Of a DNA stretch of 5,949 nucleotides, positions 1-5,837 are shown piece after piece (position 1 is the stretch's first letter; each line of letters opens with the position of its first letter). This stretch comes from Acidimicrobiia bacterium. GTDB lineage: Bacteria; Actinomycetota; Acidimicrobiia; Acidimicrobiales; Ilumatobacteraceae. A model generated the notes under the pieces. That model was not told the DNA's origin. It saw only the letters and a program-made list of their open reading frames with translations, and made no database searches. A program made the position numbers and the translations under genes. The stretch is taken from NCBI GenBank assembly GCA_013811855.1, contig JACCUL010000002.1:1-5949 (forward strand), in the 5' to 3' direction.

Positions 1-579
1 TACACGCCGCTCGACTACATCGACGTCTACGTCCGTGACCCGTTCTGGGATCCGTGGTCGCGGCTCGACGAGCTGTTCAACTCGGTGCAGATCGACGCCT
101 TCGCCGTCGGCTCCGTCCCCGACGACGAACCCTACGGCGGGTGGGTGATCTGGATGCCCACGTGGCTGCAGATCTCCACCGACGCCTGGCAGCCGTACAT
201 CTCCGCCGTCGACGTCTACCGGGGCTGGCGATCCCGGCTGATCCTGTTCCCGGCGCAGCTCGAGTTCCTCGTGGCCACCGATGCCGGCACGCGGCCCATC
301 ACCTGCGAGCCCGAGGACGGCGTCCCCGACGCAGCGTGGACGCCGGCGCGGCCGGGCGATCTGATCGACTTCTGGGATCTCGGACCGTTGGACGAGGAGT
401 GCGTGTGGGTGCCCGACGCCCTCGGCGAGGTCACCATCCGGGCGCGCATCACCTACGACGTGGTGTTCGACGTGTCCGGCTACACGACCCGGCTCGATCC
501 GTACGAGTGGATGTCGGATCCGCTGACCATGACCGTCGGGGAGCTCCGCGCCGTCAACGTCAACGAGGCGAGCGGCTGA
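1..579 (+). CDS. Trp-rich, probably exported beta-sandwich (PKD-like) protein, 3' part
   Basis: The reading frame is open from the first base and ends at TGA 577-579, so 192 C-terminal residues are visible and the start lies upstream. The visible part is rich in acidic and aromatic residues (11 Trp) and in alternating hydrophobic stretches typical of beta strands. It contains a GGWVIWMPTWLQI segment (about residues 48-60), two cysteines (102 and 134) that could form a disulfide, and a closing TVGELRAVN-like strand. From memory, this layout resembles exported beta-sandwich/PKD-like proteins encoded next to SAF-domain and Tad genes in actinomycetes (WLWV-type motif, Cys pair, terminal VGE.QAVN); I could not check this by alignment. 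There is no visible catalytic motif and no predicted membrane span in the visible part; a signal peptide would be in the missing N-terminus. The next gene starts on the last base of its stop codon, which ties it to the pilus operon. A role as an extracellular accessory or adhesive subunit is inference. Confidence 0.72.
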   Translation, partial: YTPLDYIDVYVRDPFWDPWSRLDELFNSVQIDAFAVGSVPDDEPYGGWVIWMPTWLQISTDAWQPYISAVDVYRGWRSRLILFPAQLEFLVATDAGTRPITCEPEDGVPDAAWTPARPGDLIDFWDLGPLDEECVWVPDALGEVTIRARITYDVVFDVSGYTTRLDPYEWMSDPLTMTVGELRAVNVNEASG

Positions 580-1241
580 TGGTCGCCACGGAGCTCGCTC
601 CGGCCACCCGGCGGCAGCCTCAGGCGGGCACCGGCGTCGGGCCGACGCGCCGGGTCCGCCTGCCATGGTTGGCGGCGGCGTTGGCGGCCGCACTGGCCAC
701 CGCCGTGCTGGTGCTCTGGGGCTTCGGCCGGGCCTCGGACCGGCGCGAGGTGCTGATGATCACCCAGGAGGTCGCCGCCGGCGAGGCGATCACGGCCGAG
801 ATGCTCGGCACGACCTTCGTCGCCGTGGACTCCGGCGCCACGCAGCTCTACTCGGCGGGCACCGACCTGACCGGCACGGTGGCCGCCGTCGACCTGGCGC
901 CCGGCGACCTCGTCGGCCCGTCAATGGTCGCCGCCGCACCGACGGTTCCCGCCTCCTACCGCCAGGTCGGTGCGCTCGTCCGACCGGGCCGCTACCCGAC
1001 CACGATCGAGCGTGGCGACGAGCTGCTCGCGGTGCCGCTCGAACCCGCCACGCCCGGCACGGGGACCGCCGACACCGCCGAGCCACCGGCGGCCGAAGAG
1101 CTCGCCGTCACCGTCATCGAGATGTCGGTCGAGGAAGACTCGTCGCTCTCGGCCGTGCTCGCGGCGACCCCGCGTGATGCCTCCCGCATCGCCCAGCTCG
1201 CCGCCAACGACCAACTCGTGCTGGTGCGCGCCGGCTCATGA
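579..1241 (+). CDS. SAF-domain membrane protein, CpaB/RcpC-like pilus assembly factor
   Basis: This 220-residue protein starts at ATG 579, which shares one base with the upstream TGA; a GAGG at 565-568 sits 10 nt upstream. A short basic, cytoplasmic N-terminus (residues 1-28) precedes one hydrophobic segment (about 30-50), then an outside portion. Residues about 58-118 look like a SAF domain: the pattern VLMITQEVAAGEAIT, then DLTGTVAAVDLAPGDLVGPSMV, matches the 'v.a..l..G..i...dl' and 'G.va...i..Gepl' signature of CpaB/FlgA-type proteins. A second conserved-looking piece (about 129-155, with ERGDELLAVPL) recalls the RcpC/CpaB C-terminal region. It is followed by a Pro/Thr/Ala/Glu-rich linker (157-174) and a final alpha/beta segment. 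In Tad systems CpaB/RcpC acts in the envelope and interacts with the outer part of the machine. At 220 residues this is shorter than many proteobacterial CpaB proteins, as is common in Gram-positive loci. The assignment to SAF is good; the exact role is inferred from context. Confidence 0.82.
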   Translation: MVATELAPATRRQPQAGTGVGPTRRVRLPWLAAALAAALATAVLVLWGFGRASDRREVLMITQEVAAGEAITAEMLGTTFVAVDSGATQLYSAGTDLTGTVAAVDLAPGDLVGPSMVAAAPTVPASYRQVGALVRPGRYPTTIERGDELLAVPLEPATPGTGTADTAEPPAAEELAVTVIEMSVEEDSSLSAVLAATPRDASRIAQLAANDQLVLVRAGS

Positions 1242-2005
1242 GTGTGGTGGTGGTCGCCGCGGTCAAGGGGTCGGGTGGCGTCACGGCCGCCGCGCTCGCG
1301 CTCGGCGCGTCCCTGGCCGCGACCCCCGACAGCGCAGCCGTCACGCTCGTCGAGGCCGATCCGTCGGGTGGCTCGCTGCTCGGGTGGTGCGAACAGCTGA
1401 CCGCCGGCGACGGCCTCTACGAAGCGGCGTTCTCCCGGCACAGCGACGGGCTGGCGAGCGTCGCCCAACCACTCGGCGAGATGGCGGTCGTCGTCGCCCG
1501 TGGCACCCCGTTCCGCCTGATCGCCGCGCTCGAACGACCGCGTCGCTCGTGGTCCAACCTGCTGCGCTCGGTCGACGGCACGGTGATCGTCGACATCGGC
1601 CGGCTGACGCCGTCGTCGCCGACCGCTCCGATCGTCGCCGCCGCCGACGTGATCGTCCTCGTCGCCGCGGCGGACCCCGGCTCGGTCGCCGCCACGATGG
1701 AGTGGATCGGACGCGGCGGACGGCTGACACCCGACGAGCTCGGCGTGTCGAGCGAGCGCATCCGGCTCCTCACGACCGAGGTCACGCCGAGCGGCGGTCC
1801 CCACGGCCTGGCGCCGCGCGAGCTGGCCCGGGAGCTCGGGCCGGCGTACATCGGCCACCTCCCCCACGATCCCGACGGCCTGCGCACGTTGTGCCGCGGC
1901 GCATCGGCGCGGCACCGGTCGTTGCGTCGCTCGGCGCTCATCGATGCCACGGCCGGCCTGGCCGAGCTCGTCCTGGGATCGACCAGGACCCGGGTGGGCG
2001 CGTGA
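1238..2005 (+). CDS. MinD/ParA-fold protein in TadZ/CpaE position, degenerate P-loop
   Basis: This 255-residue protein starts at ATG 1238 in an ATGA overlap with the SAF gene. The N-terminus is a hydrophobic strand followed by K10-G-S-G-G-V-T16, which aligns to the deviant Walker A box KGGVGKT. The first (signature) lysine, K10, is kept, but the P-loop lysine is Val15. Further landmarks of the fold are visible: the A' strand TLVEADPSGGS (E39, D41), the Walker B-like strand VIVDIGRL (D119), and a strand ADVIVLVAAADPGS (about 136-149) where ParA/MinD proteins carry the 'lvv..pe..s' segment. There is no N-terminal receiver domain, unlike Caulobacter CpaE. In Tad systems TadZ/CpaE is a cytoplasmic MinD-superfamily protein that helps localise the pilus machine, and it is encoded just before the TadA ATPase, as here. 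Loss of the P-loop lysine suggests weak or absent ATP hydrolysis. Family membership is well supported; the localisation role rests on synteny. Confidence 0.85.
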   Translation: MSVVVVAAVKGSGGVTAAALALGASLAATPDSAAVTLVEADPSGGSLLGWCEQLTAGDGLYEAAFSRHSDGLASVAQPLGEMAVVVARGTPFRLIAALERPRRSWSNLLRSVDGTVIVDIGRLTPSSPTAPIVAAADVIVLVAAADPGSVAATMEWIGRGGRLTPDELGVSSERIRLLTTEVTPSGGPHGLAPRELARELGPAYIGHLPHDPDGLRTLCRGASARHRSLRRSALIDATAGLAELVLGSTRTRVGA

Positions 2006-3375
2006 GCAGCGGCGCCGGTGCGCTCTGCGCCGATCTCGGCGAGCTCGCCGAGTGGGTCCGGCGCGAGTTCGGCGACCAGCTCCCGGCCAACCCCGGGCGC
2101 GAGTCGCACCTGGCCCGCGAGCGGCGGCAGGAGAAGACGAAGTACGTCCTCGAGTCCGATGTGATGCCGCGCATCAACGACCTGCGCGTGCAGAACTCCA
2201 CGACGCCGCTGACTTTGACCGAGGAGGACACCGTCGTCGAGATGGTGCTCTCGTCGATGTTCCTGCTGCCGCACCTACTCGGGATCATCGATCGGGAGCC
2301 GCTGGCCGAAGACGTGGTCGCGCTCGGCGCCAGCCCGATCCGCGTCGACCTCGCCGACGGCACGCAGAAGCTGTACCCGCCGATGGTGTCGGAGGACCGC
2401 GCCATGGAGCGGGTCATCCACGACGTCGCCGAAGCGCACCACCGGCCGTTCTCGTTCGAGGCGCCGTTCGTCGACGTGCAGCTCTCGCCCCGGCTGCGCT
2501 TTCACGGGCAGGGGTACGACGTCGTCAGCCGGCCGGGCATCTTCATCCGTGTCCATCGCGTGCTCGGCGCCACCCTCGACGACCTGCTCCAGTGGGGATG
2601 CATCTCCTCGGGCATCGCCTACCTGCTCGGCGAGGTGGCACCGAACGCCCGCCTCTCGGTGGCATTCACAGGCGTGCAGGGCTCCGGAAAGACGACCAAC
2701 ATGCGCGCCGCCGTCCTCGCCTACCCGGAGACGACGCGGATCCTCACCATCGAGACCGACTTCGAGCTCGGCATCGCCTCCCTCGGCCGGCAGTGGACCC
2801 AGGAGATGCAGGCCCGCATCCCCGTCACGACGTCGGCGCGCGGCATCAGCTGCGGAGATCTCATGCGCCCGGCGTTGCGCACCCGTGCCGAGCTCAACGT
2901 CATCGGCGAGGTCCGCGGCGACGAGGGCGGCCCGGCCATCCGCGCCGCCAACATCGGCCAGGGCACGATGGTCACCGTCCACGGCGACTCGGCCGAAGCG
3001 GGTCTCGAGCAGCTCGTCGATCGCGTCTGCGAGGACGGCACACCGCGGGAGATCGCCCGGCGGATGGTCTACAAGAGCTTCGACCTCGTCGTGCACTGCG
3101 AGATCGCGCCGGACCGGGCGCGATGGGTGAGCGAGATCATCCACCCGCTGATGGAGGGGGACCAGCCGAAGATCCACACCCTGTACGAGCCGTCGCCCAC
3201 CGCGGCCGACGGCCGGGCCAGGGTGTCGCCGACGAGCTGGCCGCCGCGACTGCTGCAGAAGATCACGATGAACGAACCCGCCTTCGACGTGCAGGCGGCT
3301 CGCTCCGACGGCTACCACCCGCTGCGCCGCACGTCGCCCGGCGACCCGGCCGATGTCGAACAGGTCCCCGCGTAG
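2002..3375 (+). CDS. tadA: Tad pilus motor ATPase TadA/CpaF
   Basis: GTG 2002 forms a GTGA overlap with the previous stop and gives a 457-residue protein, a normal length for CpaF/TadA. The N-terminal about 90 residues are helical and charged, like the three-helix bundle of this family. Residues about 100-187 form the N-terminal domain, ending in FEAPFVDVQL and PGIFIRVHR, which match the family's 'P.vDarl...' and 'G..l.IRr' strands. The RecA-like domain carries Walker A GVQGSGKTT (224-232, K230), an Asp-box equivalent TIETDFEL (249-256, E251), Walker B NVIGEVRGDE (299-308, E303) and a His box TVHGDSA (325-331, H327). It is a cytoplasmic hexameric ATPase that drives pilin extraction and assembly (or substrate extrusion) on the TadB/TadC platform encoded directly downstream. 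The Asp and His boxes differ from the usual TIED..EL and IHANS, so this is a divergent member, but the catalytic residues appear intact. The C-terminal tail (about 395-457) is Pro-rich and unremarkable. Identification as a type II/IV secretion-family ATPase is very secure. Confidence 0.95.
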   Translation: MSSGAGALCADLGELAEWVRREFGDQLPANPGRESHLARERRQEKTKYVLESDVMPRINDLRVQNSTTPLTLTEEDTVVEMVLSSMFLLPHLLGIIDREPLAEDVVALGASPIRVDLADGTQKLYPPMVSEDRAMERVIHDVAEAHHRPFSFEAPFVDVQLSPRLRFHGQGYDVVSRPGIFIRVHRVLGATLDDLLQWGCISSGIAYLLGEVAPNARLSVAFTGVQGSGKTTNMRAAVLAYPETTRILTIETDFELGIASLGRQWTQEMQARIPVTTSARGISCGDLMRPALRTRAELNVIGEVRGDEGGPAIRAANIGQGTMVTVHGDSAEAGLEQLVDRVCEDGTPREIARRMVYKSFDLVVHCEIAPDRARWVSEIIHPLMEGDQPKIHTLYEPSPTAADGRARVSPTSWPPRLLQKITMNEPAFDVQAARSDGYHPLRRTSPGDPADVEQVPA

Positions 3376-4250
3376 TGAGCTCGCCGTTGCGTTTGCTGCT
3401 GACGGTGCTCGCCGGGGCTGGGATCGCCACCGCCATCTGGTGCGCGGCGGCGGCGTTCAGCCCGCCGACATCCCGGCCGCCGCGTCACCGCTCGAGCGGT
3501 CGGGTCCGCGTCGACACGCGCACCGTCGGGCTCGGCCTCGCGGCGGCGATGCTCGTCCTCGTCATCACCCGCTGGCCGGTGGCCGCGCTCGCCGCGCTCG
3601 TGCTGGTGATCGGGTGGCCGCAGCTGTTCCAGTCCGTCGGAGCGACACGCGAGCGGCGCCGCATCGACGCCATGGCCAAGTGGTTGGAGGACCTGCGCGA
3701 CCTCCAGCGCGGGTCCAACCTCGACCTGCCCCAGGCCCTCGACCGGTCGGCCAGCCGGGCGCCGAAGGAGATCGCCGTCGAGCTGCAGCGCTTCGGGGAT
3801 CGGGTGCGCCACCACGTCACCGTCGACGACGCGCTGCTCGGTCTTGCCGACGACCTCGACCACCCCGTCGCCGACAACGCCGTGGCCGCCATGCTCTTCG
3901 CGTACGGGCACGCCTCCGGCTCCGAGCTGTACGAGACGTTCGAGCAGCTCGCCGCATCGGCCCGTGACGAGCTCGTCGCCCGTGACCGCATCGACCGCAT
4001 GCGCCAGGCGTTCGAGCGTTCGATGCGCCGGATGCTGGCCATCCTCGCCGTGCTCATCGCCTACCTCCTGGTCGTGTCCCGCGACACGTTGGCGGAGTAC
4101 GAGACGCCGACCGGTCAGGCCTATCTCGTCGTGCCGATCGCCATCTGGACCGGATCGTTGCTGTGGCTGCGACGGCTGTCGCGCTACGACCGCACGGCCC
4201 GCTTCCTCGACCGCGACGCGCTCGTCGACCGGATCGGCGTCGGCCGATGA
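3375..4250 (+). CDS. tadB: Tad inner-membrane platform protein TadB (T2SSF domain)
   Basis: This 291-residue integral membrane protein starts at GTG 3375, whose first base is the last base of the tadA stop (TAGTG). The start gives an immediate hydrophobic segment (about 7-27), then a basic linker and two closely spaced hydrophobic segments (about 50-66 and 68-84). A cytoplasmic helical domain follows (about 95-218) containing the pattern W-L-E-D-L-R-D...G-L-x-L-P-Q-A-L, typical of the GspF/T2SSF fold (for example WLEDLRDLQRG at 103-113). Two C-terminal spans (about 220-235 and 249-265) complete the standard TadB topology. TadB pairs with TadC to form the platform on which the TadA hexamer acts. 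Position between tadA and tadC and overlap with both support the assignment. No clear Shine-Dalgarno precedes it, so translation probably depends on coupling. No abnormalities are seen apart from family-level divergence. Confidence 0.92.
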   Translation: MSSPLRLLLTVLAGAGIATAIWCAAAAFSPPTSRPPRHRSSGRVRVDTRTVGLGLAAAMLVLVITRWPVAALAALVLVIGWPQLFQSVGATRERRRIDAMAKWLEDLRDLQRGSNLDLPQALDRSASRAPKEIAVELQRFGDRVRHHVTVDDALLGLADDLDHPVADNAVAAMLFAYGHASGSELYETFEQLAASARDELVARDRIDRMRQAFERSMRRMLAILAVLIAYLLVVSRDTLAEYETPTGQAYLVVPIAIWTGSLLWLRRLSRYDRTARFLDRDALVDRIGVGR

Positions 4251-5155
4251 CCCTGGCCCAGATCGCGCTCGCCGCCGGTCTCGCCGCCGCCCTCGCCGGC
4301 TTCTGCGCCGTGCGCGCCGGGTCGTTCGGGTCGCGATCGCTGTCGGTGGTGTACCGACGGCTCTACGGGCCGACCGTGGCGCCGGCCGCCGTCACGACGG
4401 CGTGGGAGCGTCCGTTCGCCCGCCTCGGGCGCTCGGTGGCGTCGACGACGACCGGCGAGCAGTTCGCCGAGCGGCGCGTGTTCGAGCTCCGGGCCGCCGG
4501 CGTGACGGCCGACGAGATCGCCACCCGGGTGATGACGGCCACGTTCGTCGGCTTCGTCGCCGCCGTCGCCGCGGCGGCCATGCCGATCGCCGTCGGCGTG
4601 AGGATCCCGTGGTTCGCCGTCGGCGCGCCCTTCGTCGTCGCACTGTTGACCGGCTGGTATCAGCTGCAGTCGATCGTCGCTTCCGTCGGGCGCCGGTCAC
4701 GCGACTTCCGCGCCGGCATCGCCGCCTACATCCAGCTCGTGTCGGTGTGCCTGACGACCCGGCGGGCGGCGTCGGAGGCCGTCACGTACGCCGCCGACGT
4801 CGGTTCGGGAACGGCGTTCCGGGCGATCTCCCGCGCCGTGCACGCGGCGCCGCAGATGGGCCTGTCGGCGTGGGAGGCGCTCGACGCCGTCGGCGCCGAA
4901 TACGGCGTACGCGAGCTGGAGGACCTGGCCTCCTCGATCGCCAACGTGGCCCACATCGGCGTCGGCGTGGAGTCGACCGTCGTGGCCGTCGCGGCGCGCA
5001 TGCGCCAGGTCGGGCTCGACGAGATGCAGCGTCGGGCCGACCAGCAGACCTCCACGATGTTCGGGCCGACGATGTTGTTCGTGCTCGGCACCATCGCGTT
5101 CCTGGCCTACCCGCTGATGCAGCGGGTCCTGGACGCCTTCTCCTCGACCAGTTAG
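4247..5155 (+). CDS. tadC: Tad inner-membrane platform protein TadC (T2SSF domain)
   Basis: This 302-residue protein starts at ATG 4247 in an ATGA overlap with tadB and ends at TAG 5153-5155. The topology is an N-terminal hydrophobic helix (about 3-22), a cytoplasmic basic stretch (about 24-95, including FELRAAGVTADEIATR), a pair of spans (about 97-117 and 121-140), a cytoplasmic helical T2SSF domain (about 145-268) and a final span (about 272-292). The domain contains RDFRAGIAAYIQLVSVCLTT and a later GVREL.DLASSIANVAHIGVGVESTV segment, matching the TadC pattern '...l..la..l.ag...g..l...l'. It forms the membrane platform with TadB for TadA-driven assembly. Ending in LMQRVLDAF after the last membrane span is typical of the family. 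It is followed by the only intergenic gap in the window, suggesting that the tight coupling of the motor/platform genes ends here. Confidence 0.92.
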   Translation: MTLAQIALAAGLAAALAGFCAVRAGSFGSRSLSVVYRRLYGPTVAPAAVTTAWERPFARLGRSVASTTTGEQFAERRVFELRAAGVTADEIATRVMTATFVGFVAAVAAAAMPIAVGVRIPWFAVGAPFVVALLTGWYQLQSIVASVGRRSRDFRAGIAAYIQLVSVCLTTRRAASEAVTYAADVGSGTAFRAISRAVHAAPQMGLSAWEALDAVGAEYGVRELEDLASSIANVAHIGVGVESTVVAVAARMRQVGLDEMQRRADQQTSTMFGPTMLFVLGTIAFLAYPLMQRVLDAFSSTS

Positions 5156-5160
5156 CAGAC

Positions 5161-5165
5161 AGGAG
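5161..5165 (+). promoter_or_regulatory. Strong Shine-Dalgarno AGGAG of the small pilin-position gene
   Basis: AGGAG lies 5 nt before ATG 5171, within the 15-nt spacer after the tadC stop. It is the clearest ribosome-binding site in the window and fixes the start of the 77-residue gene. The overlapping upstream genes mostly lack a comparable site. It suggests independent, higher translation of that product. Confidence 0.85.
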
Positions 5166-5170
5166 CGCTC

Positions 5171-5404
5171 ATGTTGCTCAGCTTCGACCAGGCCGTGGCG
5201 GCGGTGTCGCTGCTCGCGGCCCGGCTTCGCGGACTCGATGTCGACGAGTGGATCCGGCGCGAGGACGGCCTCGACGATTCGCCGTCGAAGATGATCTGGA
5301 TCGCCGCTGCGATCGTCATCGCCGGGTTGGCCGTGGCCTTCGCCATCCAGATCTTCGGCAAGGCCCGTGACAACGTGCCCGACCCCGTCGTCCCCGGCGG
5401 CTGA
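5171..5404 (+). CDS. 77-residue single-span membrane protein, candidate pilin subunit
   Basis: ATG 5171 is set by the AGGAG site at 5161-5165; the stop is TGA 5402-5404. The protein has an N-terminal hydrophobic/amphipathic helix (about 2-22), a charged section (about 23-40, with DEWIRRED and DDSPSK), one strong hydrophobic helix (about 41-62) and a short Pro/Gly-rich tail (69-77). Length, single long hydrophobic helix and location between tadC and tadE fit a Flp-type pilin or an actinobacterial pilin-like substitute. Against this, I see no class III leader: no Gly followed by a Glu at +5 at the mouth of the hydrophobic helix, where residues are instead DDSPSKMIWI. It could therefore be a pilin processed differently, an unprocessed membrane component of the machine, or a small accessory protein, with the true Flp pilin encoded outside the window. 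I do not recognise a named family. That it is a real gene is well supported by its ribosome-binding site, codon use and position. Confidence 0.8.
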   Translation: MLLSFDQAVAAVSLLAARLRGLDVDEWIRREDGLDDSPSKMIWIAAAIVIAGLAVAFAIQIFGKARDNVPDPVVPGG

Positions 5405-5837
5405 CCAGCGCGCCGGCTGGGGCCGGCGTCGCCGGCGTCGGTGGGCCCGACGGGCGCGGGACGATCGCGGCGACGTCGCCGGGATCGAGGTGCTCTTGGC
5501 GGCGGTCTTCCTCATCGCGCTGTTCCTGTTCATCTGCCAGGTCGTGGTCTGGTGGCACGCCCGCAACATCCTCGAGCAGGCTGCCGCGGAAGGCGCTCGG
5601 GCGGCGGCGGCCGCCGACGGTGGCTGCGGCGACGCCGTCTCGGCGGCCACGGCCGAAGCGGGCCGGATGGGCGGCGGATGGGTCGACTCGCTGTCGGTTT
5701 CGTGTGGCGGCGACGGGCCCGCCGGTTCGACGATCTCGGTAACGGTCTCGGCGCAGACGCCGATGTTCGGCGCGCCCGGCTCGCTGACCGTGCGGGCCCG
5801 CGCCACGGCGCCGAAGGAAGGCACGGTCGCGCCGTGA
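5367..5837 (+). CDS. tadE: TadE-like pseudopilin
   Basis: GTG 5367 is the only usable start before the membrane helix and gives 156 residues; it overlaps the small upstream gene by 38 nt, with a weak AAGG at 5359-5362. The leader is long and very basic (six consecutive Arg at 20-25), ending in DDRGDVAGIE (32-41). A hydrophobic helix follows (about 42-63), then HARNILEQAAAEGARAAAAA (64-83), which is the typical TadE pattern of an 'R..l..AA.eGAR.aa' helix after the span. The extracytoplasmic part holds two cysteines (87 and 113), probably a disulfide, and Ser/Thr-rich strands ending near residue 148. TadE proteins are minor pilins processed by the TadV/CpaA prepilin peptidase and needed for Tad pilus assembly. 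The usual Gly|xxxxE site is shifted here: after Gly35 the Glu is at +6, not +5. Translation is probably coupled to the upstream gene. Family assignment is good; whether it is strictly TadE or TadF-like is uncertain. Confidence 0.85.
   Translation: MTTCPTPSSPAADQRAGWGRRRRRRWARRARDDRGDVAGIEVLLAAVFLIALFLFICQVVVWWHARNILEQAAAEGARAAAAADGGCGDAVSAATAEAGRMGGGWVDSLSVSCGGDGPAGSTISVTVSAQTPMFGAPGSLTVRARATAPKEGTVAP
5411..5428 (+). other. Perfect GC hairpin just after the small-gene stop
   Basis: CGCCGGC (5411-5417), loop TGGG, GCCGGCG (5422-5428) can form a 7-bp all-GC stem in RNA, with one more G-U pair (5410-5429). It begins 6 nt after the stop of the 77-residue gene and lies inside tadE codons 15-21. 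There is no T-tract, so it is not a typical intrinsic terminator. It could be a processing or stability element, but such stems arise readily in this base composition. Confidence 0.3.

Noticed and set aside
54..578. In-frame N-terminal extension of the SAF-domain protein to GTG 54
   Set aside because: The extension is Arg-rich, shadow-like sequence lying out of frame with the real upstream gene; ATG 579 gives a normal cytoplasmic tail and membrane anchor coupled to the upstream stop.
970..2001. In-frame extension of TadA upstream of GTG 2002
   Set aside because: The extension is Arg/Pro-rich shadow of the SAF and TadZ-like genes; GTG 2002 is at a GTGA coupling site and yields the normal family length.
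2275..3318. Minus-strand open frame (347 codons) opposite tadA
   Set aside because: It lies wholly within the TadA coding sequence, which has all catalytic motifs. The antisense product shows no family motif and has no ribosome-binding context.
3844..5370. Long plus-strand frame (508 codons) across tadB, tadC and the small gene
   Set aside because: Its translation is Arg/Pro/Ala low-complexity with no domain and is out of frame with three well-supported genes; a composition shadow.
5422..5439. Tandem 9-bp repeat GCCGGCGTC x2
   Set aside because: It encodes part of an Arg run in the TadE leader and is only two copies; a chance outcome of Arg codon use in GC-rich DNA. A phase-variation role is unlikely because unit change keeps the frame.
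5405..5440. Intrinsic terminator after the small gene
   Set aside because: A GC stem is present but there is no T-tract, and the tadE coding frame reads straight through with clear downstream family features.
4697..5824. Long minus-strand open frame (375 codons) opposite tadC, the small gene and tadE
   Set aside because: It is antisense to three well-supported genes, its translation is low-complexity with no recognisable domain, and long antisense frames are expected in such GC-rich coding DNA.
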